Origin: Eudorina sp. 2006-703-Eu-15 | Lineage: Eukaryota > Chlorophyta > Chlorophyceae > Chlamydomonadales > Volvocaceae | Direction: 5' to 3' | Length of the DNA stretch: 64,000 nucleotides | Assembly (NCBI GenBank): GCA_003117195.1 | Contig: BDSI01000033.1 | Coordinates: 310,001-374,000, forward strand | In this document: positions 12,355 to 22,082 of the stretch, piece by piece | Layout of the letters: each line of letters opens with the position of its first letter | Numbering within the stretch: position 1 is the first letter of the stretch | Notes under the pieces: generated by a model | Database searches by the model: none | What the model saw: the letters and a program-made list of their open reading frames with translations, nothing else | What the model was told of the DNA's origin: nothing | Made by a program: the position numbers and the translations under genes

Positions 12355-15300
12355 ATGGGGCTGTGTATCAGTCGGCGGAACGCAACGGCGGGCGCGGCAG
12401 GGACTCGTCAAAGGTCGTCGTTTTCGGACGCCGCTGTCACGGGCACGGTTCCTGCTGCAACGGCAAAGGATGATGTGCTTGTCCAACGGTCGCCACCGCA
12501 ACCGGGTGCGTGGGCTCACCCGTTTCGTCGCGTTCAGACCGGTTCACCAACACGACCCAACCGCGAGCTGACCCCGCCACGAGCACGAAGTGAGCCCCAG
12601 CCTCATCCTCGCACCACGCAGGCAATCAACCACCGGCCCCGTCTCGCCCGTCCAACGTGCCAGAGCTTGCGGCGCCGCCCGTCAGCGCCTCCAAATCAGC
12701 GCGCTCGTCCCGCAGCCGCGCAGGGAAGACCGCTCTGGGGGGCAGCGGGGGCGGAGCCAACCCCGGCGACGGCTCGCCTCACGGAGCCGCGGTGCGGTCC
12801 CTCCGGTCGGAGCTCCCCGACGCAACCCTCTGGGACGCGTACGCCTCGGCGCTGCAGCGCATCCCCTCGCCGCCGCGCACCTCCTGGGAGCCGCCCGCCG
12901 CCGTCCACAGCACAGACCCGCAGCCCGCCGCGGCCCTCACACCCGCGAACCCCCCGCAGCAGACCTCCCCTCGGGCCGGGGCGCGGCTCGCGGGCGGCTC
13001 TCCCCCCATCAACGACCAGCAGCAGCCGCAAGCCCCGCGACCGGCGGCCCCGGCTCCAGCAGCACCCGCGCCAGCAGCACCCACCCAGGGGGATCCCCCG
13101 CCGTTGCGGTCCCTGATCCCCTCGCTGCTGTCCATGTCCGGCACCGACGCCGCGGGCGCGCCGGAGCGCTGCCTGCTGCGGCAGCCCGTCGTGCCGGCGG
13201 ACCTCCCGGACGGCAGCGCGGTCTACCTCGCGCGCATGCGCGAGGAGGAGCTGCAGCAGCAGCAGCAGCTGCTGCTGGAGGCCAACCTGAACGGAGCCGA
13301 CGGCGCGGATGGGCTGGTGCTGGGGCCCTCCGAGTCGCTGTCGGTGCCCGCTCGCGTCTCGTCAGCGGTGTCGCTGCTGGCGGGGTCCGGCGGCGTCGGC
13401 TGGGCGGACAAGAAGCACCCTCAGGAGGCGCGGCGGTCTCTGCTGGATGCGGAGGTGGCGGCGAGTCTCAGCAGCATCGAACCGCCGCCCGGGCTGCGGG
13501 CGGGTATCGCCGACCAGGCGGACGGGGCAGCCCTGGGGTTGGAGGACGCCCACATGAACATCGACCCGGCGGAGCTGGTCATAGCCCATGAGCTGGGGCG
13601 GGGCGGCTTCGGCTGCGTCTACGTGAGAGAGCGTGGGCGCGACGGATACCAACGTACCGTGTCTTTGGGGAAACTGTGGGGGGTGGAGGCACACCTGTGC
13701 CATGTTGTTACAGAGAACTGAGCCGCGAGAAGTGAAGTCCAGTGCCGTGTTGTGTGTGTTCCTTACGCAGGCAGAAACAGGAGTGGCTGACATGCGAGGC
13801 GCCGAGTGGCGCCCAATAGTTTGCCCGCATGCGTGTATGTGCTGTGTTGTGTGTAAAAGATAACTGACCCGCGAGAAGCGAAGTCCAGCGTAACCGTGCT
13901 GCGTGTTGTGTGTGTGTGGGTGGGGGGGGGGTGAGACGCGCGTTTTACGTGGACAGGTGCACACCGTGCGCACACCCGGTCGCAATCTGTGGCGACCGGG
14001 TGGATGCGGTCTTGCGTTGCGAGGGCGACGGCGTCGCGTGGTGCTGCCCTGGTCAGTATGTATTGCCCCGGCGTCTCAGCGGGAGGGTGGATCTGGGGGG
14101 TTGAGGAGGGGTCGCCGGGCAGCGCGCAGCTGCCGCCGTCAACGCGGCAGACCCGGCGCAGTTTCGAGGTCCCCACCTACTCGAGGGCCGGCCGCGCAGG
14201 GCCCAGACCACCTCCACACCCCAGTCCTTCAGCCCACCGTCCCTCTTCCTCCCCCGCCTCCCCCGCCTCTCCCTCCCCACCCCCGCCCCGCAGTCCGGCA
14301 GATACCGCGGTCGCTCCGTGGCCATCAAGATGCTGCTGGGCGCCAACACGGCGGGGGCGGAGCTGTCGGCGCTGAGGCTCGAGGTGTCCATACTCAGCCG
14401 CGCCAAGCACCCCAACATTGTACGGATCTACGGCTGCAACCTGGCGGGGGCGCAGGCAAGCAAGGGGAGGGGCCGGGGGGGGAGGAGGCGCCGAGGAGGG
14501 GGCGGAAGGGGGGCCGGCGTGGCGAGCGCCGGGGTCACGCACTGCCCTGGACTACATCCGTCCCCTGCTCAACCTACCTAATCCTTCGGTAGTAGCCGAG
14601 GCAGCGTGCATAATGATGATCTGCAAGGGGCACGGGCACGGCGGCGCGCTCAGTCACCCGCCACCCGAGTACATTAGGACGAGCCCCTCCGCCCGTCTGC
14701 ACGCCCGATCACTCCCGCCTTACTCCCCTCCCGCCTAAGTATGCTTTTTCTGGGTGTGCCTGGGCCCTGCCGCCCTGCACAGCCCTTCATCGTGGAGGAG
14801 CTGCTGCTGTGCACCCTGCACGACTACATCTACCACCCGATGGCGGACACCCGGCCCCTGCTGCTGGTGATGCTCGCCCGCGACATGGCCGCGGCCCTGG
14901 AGTACCTCCACCCCACAGTGAGGAGCACCCCATACCCACCCCGGGATGAGGATGAGGATGAGAGGGGGGGGGGGAACCGGGCTCACCGGGTTGCATAGCT
15001 CCAGGGGGTCGGGAGGAGCAATCCCGGGGCAATCAGCTGGGACGGTAGATGTCGTACGGAGGCTAGCCGGCGGCGGCGGCCCCGAGGATCCATCCGCCCG
15101 GAGGGGAGTGCAGTACAGTACTGGGGCCCGGGGCCGCGTGGGCAGCCGGTCATGGGGCCGCCCGGGCTGGAATCTTGCGACTAGGAGACGAGGCACCGAC
15201 CGGGCAGCCACCGGGTAACCGACCAGGCAGCCACACCTTTTCGCGCCGGAGAGCGGGAGGAACCGCGCACGCCCTGGCGCCCTGGCGGCGCGTCAGAGCG

Positions 15301-17270
15301 CGCGCCAGCAGCGCCGCCCTCAGATCACTTCCAAAGATCATCCTCGGCGTCCCGGTCCGATGCCCGCACCGCGCTCACCCCACTTGCGGCACCGCCTAGG
15401 GCCTACGTCTCCCCGCCCCGCCCCCGCCCCGCCCCCCGCCCCGCCCCGCCCCGGCAGGTGCTCCATCGCGACCTGAAGCCCAGCAACGTGCTGCTGACCA
15501 AGGCGGGCACCCCCAAACTGGCAGGTGGGGGGGGGGACAGCCGGGGCCAGCAGCCCCAGCCGCGAGGACGGCGGGAGTACGGCAGGGTTGCTGCCGTACG
15601 GGCACCGGAATGGTTGCCGCCTGGTGAGAAGTCCTGATCGGGTGCGGCGGCTGCGGGCGCTGATCCTGACCCCAGGGGTGTCCGTGCTGTTGCCCGCAAC
15701 CCCCTCCCTCCCGCCAGACTTTGGGCTGGCGCGCTGGAAGCTGAGGACGCTGCTCTCGACGAGGTCTGTGGAGGCCGGCTCCGTGCCGTACCTGGCGCCG
15801 GTATGTGGGCAGCTACTGGGTGGCGCTAGTGGGTTGCCGGAGGTACGGGTGGAACCTGCTGGGCCTTGCTGCGTACCGCGTGCGGCTTGCACACCGGCAG
15901 AGGGTTTGTTTCTTGACCCTTGTGCCGTACGTCGCGCTGCACTGGTCCGAAGACGGCTTCTCTCCCTGCCTACCGACCCACCGGTTGAAGACCACCCTTC
16001 CCCCCGCAGGAGTGCTTCGATCCAGATAACTGGCGCCTCAGCGACAGGTACGTCGAGGCGTTACCGTGTGTGTGTGTGTTACATATCTGACCGGGCCTGG
16101 CACTGGCCAAGGGCTGCTAATCCAACCCGAACGGAAAGACCGCCGAAGCACTCTCATCCCTTTGCGGGGGATGTGTGTTAAAATAAACCGAGAGACACGA
16201 CTTGCGAGGACCCTAATTGCGCACGGGGGATGTGTGTGTGTGTGTGTGTGTTTAGATAAGAGACCCGCCCGACCCGGACCAGTTATCCACATGCATATCT
16301 GACCGGGCCTGCCATGGACCAGGGCAGCTGGCCCGGCCCTCACGGAAAGACCTGGGCAGCACTCGCCTGCCCTGCAGGGAGAGCGTCAGCGGGCGCATTC
16401 TCCCTTGATGATCCTCAACGGGTCCCGCCGAGTGCCTCCCGCTGGGGCTGCGGCGGTTGCTCTCTAGCCCACCGCTGCCGCCAGTTGATGCCACGGCCGC
16501 CACCTGCTGCTGCCACTCCACTGCCTCCGACCTGTCAGGATCGACATCTACAGCCTGGGGATCATTATGAACGAGATGATGACGCGGCGCCCCCCCTGGG
16601 AGGGCTTCAGCACCATGGACGTGGCCACGGAGGTGCTCGTGATGGTGAGCGGCTGCAGGGAGGGATGGGAGCCCCCGGGGCGGGCGTCGGTGGGATGGAA
16701 GGGGCGCCCCTTTGCCCATAAAGACAGCCCACCCCTCCCCCCGGGAAGGGGCAGACCTCCCCCAGGGGGCAGGCTGCTCGGATACCGTACGTTGCGCCCC
16801 GCGGGGTGGTGGATCACACCGGCGGGACGGGACGGGAAGGCTAGGGAAGGGAGGGTAAGGGAAGGGGGCAGAGGAGAGGAGGGGAGGCGCGAAGCAACCC
16901 CTGGCGATGACGCGCGCACCTGGGAATTGGATCGGACTGCCTTCCCCCTGGCAGCAGCGCAGTTTTGAAAATTTCTACCAATTTCCTATACCCCCGCCCA
17001 CACTGTGTGTGCGCACAACTCCGCCACCGCACATGCCCCCCACCCCACCCCGCCAATTTCCTACACCCCCCTTGTGTGTGCGGCTGTGTGGTGCGGCAGG
17101 GACGTCGGCCGGCCATGCCGGCGCCGGAGGACGCCCGCTGGCCGCCGGCGCTGCTGCGGCTGGTCAGGTCGTGCCTGGCGCAGAAGCCCACGGACCGGCC
17201 CTCCGCCGCCGCCGTGCACCGGGAGCTGACGCAGCTGCACGAGGAGCTCAAGGCGGCGGAGGCGGGCTAG
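12355..17270 (+). CDS. Protein kinase 1, TKL-like, N-terminal lipidation motif
   Basis: Nine exons join in frame to 637 residues: 12355-12505, 12622-13622, 14294-14455, 14783-14917, 15458-15524, 15718-15800, 16010-16047, 16539-16644, 17100-17270. The protein starts MGLCISRR: Gly2 plus Cys4 is a typical N-myristoylation/palmitoylation signal, so plasma or flagellar membrane attachment is inferred. Residues about 10-365 are Pro/Ala-rich and probably disordered. The kinase domain follows: glycine loop LGRGGFGCVY (ends at 384), VAIK lysine at about 396, HRDLKPSN with catalytic Asp488, DFG at 506-508, YLAPE at about 530-534, then RIDIYSLGIIMNEMMTRRPP. All catalytic residues are present, so it should be active on Ser/Thr (possibly Tyr). 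It resembles plant/algal TKL-group kinases; substrate unknown. The intron after exon 3 starts with GC, not GT. A short C-terminal helix (ELTQLHEELKAAEAG) ends the protein. It is the upstream member of a tandem pair. Confidence 0.93.
13700..13910 (-). repeat. CA-anchored short repeat, family R3, two copies
   Basis: CTGAGCCGCGAGAAGTGAAG at about 13,710 and CTGACCCGCGAGAAGCGAAG at about 13,863, each next to (GT)n, in kinase 1 intron 2. Related copies: 22795-22880 (two), 25543-25580, 30430-30475 and 45830-45862, the last two in the opposite orientation. Confidence 0.8.
14456..14782 (+). other. GC-AG intron in kinase 1
   Basis: The exon ends GGGGCGCAG and the intron begins GCAAGCAAGG. No GT donor keeps the HPNIVRIYGCNL segment joined in frame to PFIVEELLL. 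The paralogous intron 23339-24118 starts with the same bases, so the non-canonical donor is shared by both copies. Confidence 0.85.
15437..15802 (+). repeat. Segment identical to 24,454-24,819 (kinase paralogues)
   Basis: Exon 5, the whole 193-bp intron and exon 6 read identically base for base in both kinases, while the neighbouring introns are unrelated. A second near-identical block covers about 14,245-14,445 and 23,128-23,330. These are best explained as gene-conversion tracts. Confidence 0.88.
16076..16375 (+). repeat. Composite dispersed repeat in kinase 1 intron 7 (R6, R7, R6')
   Basis: ATATCTGACCGGGCCTGGCA...ACCGCCGAAGCACT (R6, 16076-16170), then the R7 unit with ACTTGCGAGGACCCTAATTG (16171-16232), a (GT)n tract, and a diverged second R6 (16289-16375). 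R6 recurs in reverse at 33135-33228 and R7 in reverse at 32483-32614, both in LRRC9 intron 28. Confidence 0.85.
16951..16997 (+). repeat. Intronic repeat family R1, kinase 1 intron 8
   Basis: GCGCAGTTTTGAAAATTTCT followed by ACCAATTTCCTATACCCCC, about 100 bp upstream of the last-exon acceptor. A second partial core follows at about 17,052-17,070. Confidence 0.85.
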
Positions 17271-17846
17271 GGCGGGGCGGGGCGGGGCGGGGCGGCTCGG
17301 GCTGATTTGGGGCGGGAGGAGGGTGGGAGTGGGAGGGTTGGGGCCGCAGCGCTGAGGCGGCGCGGCGCTTGCCGCGACTTGAGGGGGTGGGGGGCAGGGC
17401 ATCGCGGGGCAGCGCCGCCCGACGCGACCAGTGTACGGCTCCTGTGACAGCGGGTAGCCTCCTCACCACACACTGAGGTTTCTCGCTAAACAGGCGCACT
17501 TCAAGAACGAACGCGTGCCGTCGTGGCGCGCCGGACAGGCGCCACACGTGCATCGACGCACACCCCCGCACGCACCCACTCTAACAGAGGAGAACCACCC
17601 AGTGCAGGGGGGGCCAGCCATAGCCAGGGGCAAAGCCTGTTCGAATGGTAACAGCAGTAACGTTTAAATTGAGGATAGACAACTCCGTTGACAGTAGCGA
17701 ACCGCGGTGTGCGGGGGCTGCCGCATGTGACAGAGGCAGCCGCCCGGCCGCTCAGGCCCCGGACTCTCTGGGGACGGCTGACGTCGGGTGCTGCCCAGCG
17801 CACCTTGGAGGGGATTGTTATAAAGGAGGGGGTTGTTATAAAGGAT

Positions 17847-19910
17847 GTTACAGCGGACCCCGCGGGTCGTCGGTGACAGCCGAAGCTGTCGGGATGCTGA
17901 GCGGGCCGAGGGTCCGTGGGCCGACCCTGGTTGGCTCCCCCCGGGGTCGGGGTTCTCCACCTTGGTGCTTGTTGCGGCTGCACGCACGACCACGGCCGGG
18001 CAAGGCGCCGGGCAAGGCTCCCCGGGCGCGTGGGAACGGCGGAGCGCCCGTGGGGAGGCCCCGCGGTGACGGCCCTTGGGGGTGGATCCCCCCTTGCTTG
18101 AGCCGTACTCCGGCGGCGGGAGGGGGGTGTAGTCGGTCGATTTCGCTGTCTTGATCGACCGAAAGGGGGGTAGTCGGTCGCCAGGGCGCACTCCAGCCCA
18201 CTGGGTTACCGCCGTGGTGCGGACTTCGGCTCTGGGGCGGGCGTCTGCGTCCTTGGGGCGGTCGGGGTCGGTGGGGGGAAGGGTGGGTGGCTGCGGCCGC
18301 CCTGGGGTCGTGCCAGGAGCCCAGGACGGGTCGGTCATTTAAACATTGAAAGCACAACCAGAGGCTTTGTGTTCTCGAAGGCCACACGAGGGCGGCATGT
18401 TGGCCCGCTTGATTTCACACCGCGCTTCGGCTGTGGATTGACACCGCGCTCCCGCTGTGGATTGACACCGCGCTTCGGCTGTGTTTAAACGTGTGATGCG
18501 CATTGGGCCGCGAGGCGCAGGCCAGCGGTAACGACGAAGAGCATGTGCCGAGCATGGCCGCAGACGGGTAGGGAGGGAGGTTGTTTGGGGGCAGCCCGGT
18601 GGGAGAGGCAAGGCTGGCTGGCTGCAGTAGACCCCTCGGGCCATCGTTGACAGCCGACACCGGGCTGCCCTGCTGCGTGCTGGCGTTGGCGTTGGCGGCC
18701 GACGAAGGATGAGGGAAAGGGGGGTTGTTGCAGCGCGCCGGCGCAGTTCGGGGTCCCGCGGCGGCGGCGCATCGCCCGCCATCGTCCCGCGGTGTCGTGT
18801 GGCGTGTGCGGCGAGGCCGCTGTTGATCGCTGCCGATTGAGGGCCCGAGCAAATTGCTCCGGGGCGCCTTCCCTTCGTACATTTGACGTGCAGCCGTTAC
18901 CAGGTGGACCCGTGGGCCCGACCGGGCAATCCAACAGGCCCGGATAGCTTCATGTTTTTAATGTTAAACCGCCCAGGCCCACATATTTACCAAGCTTCGT
19001 GTGTGTTTGTGTTTAGAATTGCAACCCGCCCGCCCGCCCGCCCGTGTGTTTGTGTGTGCGTGCGTGATGGGGGGTGGGAGCCATGTATTGCTGCACCGCC
19101 CGCGTACCAGCCGCTCGACGGATGGGCTGGTCGCGGACGTGTGTGCTCGCGCGCGCGTCTGCGCGCGCGTTGCATGGAGTGGCAGGGCAGCGAGCGTGCT
19201 CTGTGAGGGGCACGGCAGCGCGCTGCAGATGCCCGTGTGTGTAGTATCATTTAACAACCCCCTCCGGCTGTCACATGCGGTCATGCACGAGTGTTTCGCG
19301 AGAGATCCACCGCATGTATACGTGTGTGTCGAGAAGTGACCCGCCCGACCCAAACCAAGTACGTGTGTGACATTCGGCGGGCAAGGCAGGAGTGCATAAG
19401 GAAACTGCGCCAAGGCAGGAATGTGTGCGTGCGCGTGTGTGCGTGAGTGTGTATGTGTGTATGTATGTATGTGGGACGCCATCGTCTGGCTGAGTACCCG
19501 GGTTACCGCGGGCAGAAGCGCGAGAGGGACCCTCGTCAACGTGCGCACGTTTTGACCGCACCGCACAACGGAAATACGGTAGTACGACAACAAGGACCGT
19601 TATGGCGTATTTCATTAAAATTGCTGTGATGGCATGAGCAGGAATGGCATGGGGGAAATTTTGTTCAATGATGCGGATTGGATTTGGCTTTCCCTCAGGA
19701 ATGCTGCTGCTGAGTCGGGGCGGAATGGGAAAAGGGGTGTGTATGGGGGTGGGGGTTCGCTGGGGGGTCGTGGACCTACAGTGGCACAGAGACTGCGAGC
19801 CATTATGGTCGGCGGCGTTGAGGTGTATAGGTGTCTTGCCGCCTTGTCGGTGGGGCCTGCTGGGGCTTGCCCTGGTACACACCGTTGATCTCTAGGGGGT
19901 CCGCTGTAAC
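17847..19910. mobile_element. Candidate non-autonomous element with 15-bp terminal inverted repeats
   Basis: The left end reads GTTACAGCGGACCCC (17847-17861). The right end is its exact reverse complement, GGGGTCCGCTGTAAC, ending at 19910. Related ends occur at about 18,629-18,665 and at 28,950-28,990 and 29,050-29,091, showing the sequence is dispersed. No transposase is visible and I could not find a convincing target-site duplication, so this may be two independent insertions or a decayed element. Confidence 0.45.
18410..18490. repeat. 25-bp tandem repeat, three units
   Basis: Three near-identical units of the form GATTGACACCGCGCTTCGGC plus TGTG stand head to tail; the first and third share the CTTCGG version and the middle has CTCCCG. 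It is flanked by GTTTAAAC-type sequence. Confidence 0.75.
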
Positions 19911-21212
19911 GTTCATTCATTCATCATCGTAGGGTGCGCCTCTTGATCCGCATTGGCCGAGACTGGGCGGGACACCGGCTTGGTTTGTGCCGGGCAGCGA
20001 AGGACCGGGGTCGGGACCAGGATCGGACCGGGGTCGGTGACGGACCCGCAGGGTGCGGCACGCGTCCGGGCGTGGTCTCTGGGCAGAGTCTTTGATGGGA
20101 CCTCCCAGACGAACAGGCGGTGGCGGCAGCAGCGGCAGCTGCTTGACAGCATTCATTCATTCGTTCATTCATTCAGAACGTGAGATGGCATCATCGCGGT
20201 TGCCTGGGAAGGGCTTCGCTGGCGGGGGCGTGCTGTCCCAAGAGGCACGGGGGGGCTCAGCAGCGGGCGGGAGAGGGGGGGGGCGGAGGCCGCGCGAGCG
20301 CGCAGTGCTGGGACGGGGCCGTCCACACCTCTCTCTCATTGCGCCGGGTTGCGATGCCGGGGTGCTCTTTTCAGTCTCGTTGCGACGGCTGCCCCAAGTC
20401 AACGACCACGGAGAACCTCACATTGGTTTACGGAGCCGGCCGATGTTCGGGGTGGGGGAGTGGGGGGAACAAGGCGTGCCAGTGGTAAGGGAGGCGGCCC
20501 GAGCATGGGCAGCGTCCTAGGAGCGGAGGTAATGTTTGCACAGTGACGCTGCGCATGCCGCTGCCGGCAGGCTCAGGAGGGCTCAGGAGGGCTCAGGAAA
20601 GGGCCGCTGCTGCGACCAACTGCCAACAGATCCGGCGGCGACACAGGACACACAGACAAGCACAGTCCTCCAGAGACGAAGCAGGCCCAACGAAGCAAAG
20701 TTGGGATCAATTGTCTTGTGGAGCAGTGTACCGGAACAAGTACACAGAGGACGCCGAATTATTAACCCTCCGACCGCTCTTCCATGTGCGCCAGGTTGAC
20801 GGGCAGGAAATTCATCGTTCTCTGTAACCCAGCGAATTCCAGAAAACTGCAGCGTGTTACGACAGTAATGCAGAACAATCCTTGCAATTATGACGTCATA
20901 GCGCATAAATTTTAGTATCATACAGGTAACTGTATGTCTTCAAGTACGCAGGCGTCGGATTACTTGACGTACGGGAGCACTATATTATTACTCAAGCACT
21001 AAACGATTTTGCCGTTTTAAGACCATGGGCGCGATAATAATTCAATATTACCACCGATGATACATCTATAATCTGTTTACTTGTGATGCTTTGGCTGCAG
21101 CCTGGGCGTCAGGCATTGGCCAGTATAAGCATGCTGATGTGCCTTTCCACATCGGGGCAAGTAGTATATCCGCAGCGCAATCACAGATATGTACATAACT
21201 GCAGCCCTTCTG

Positions 21213-22043
21213 ATGGCATCATCGTTTATGATTACGCTTGGTTTGTGCATCAGTAAGCGGACGCCCAGCGCAGGCACCCAGCGGAAGCAGGCAGGGCCAG
21301 ATGTTCGCAGCACTGGCAAACAATTAGACATGGAGGGCGCCGTTGGCCTGCATTTGTCCGCATACCGCGTACCGGCGTCCGAGACGCAACCACCGTCAGG
21401 TTCGTCCCCACTCTCACAGCTGCGCCGCCACGACTACAAGAAACACACCACCTCTCTGCGCATGTCCAAACGATCTCATAACACCCCACCCCACCCGCTA
21501 CCCTACGTTCCCAAGGGCATCCACCGGGTCAATCCGAGCCGCAAACCCACCCCACCCCAAGCGTCAGTAGCCCCCAAGGGCCCACTCCGCAACCCGCCCG
21601 AGCGCCCCTTTCGAGTGATGACCCATCCCCCGACACCGCCGAGGTCACCACTGGACATCATCGAAATAGCGGCGGCGGCGGCGGCGGCGGCGGCCGCAGC
21701 GACCCTGCCGCTGGCACCGCCGCCGTCGCTGCCGCCGCCGCCGCCCCCGCCACCGCCAGCCCCGGCAACGCCCCTCCGCCGTTCCTCGTGCAGCGCCTAG
21801 CTCCGAAACCGCCAAGGTGCCTGTCCCTGCTGGACGACCTGGGGGACCCCGCCGTCTGGGGCGCCTATCTGAGCGCCGTCGAGGGCATCCCCATCACCTC
21901 ATGCCTGGCCGCCACGCTCGCGGCTGGCGTTGGGGCTGAGGTTGGGACTGGGATTGGGGTTGGGGTTGCCGCCGGTACTCTCAGCCGCATCGGGCCCGTC
22001 AGCGCTTCACCCGCGGGCCCCGGTGCTGCCGCTGACGTCGGGG

Positions 22044-22082
<39 letters not shown>

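Larger units (their letters stand above)
17271..21188. other. Intergenic region between the two kinases
   Basis: No gene recognised. It contains the 3' end of kinase 1 transcription, a candidate terminal-inverted-repeat element (17847-19910), a 25-bp tandem repeat at about 18,410-18,490, ATTC microsatellites at 19911-19925 and 20150-20175, and (GT)n tracts. From about 20,800 to 21,190 the GC content drops; this is the likely promoter of kinase 2. Open frames here are short and carry no recognisable domain. Confidence 0.6.

Noticed and set aside
19911..20176. ATTC microsatellites bounding 250 bp, considered as target-site duplications
   Set aside because: Low-complexity tetranucleotide runs of unequal length; no element ends adjoin them.
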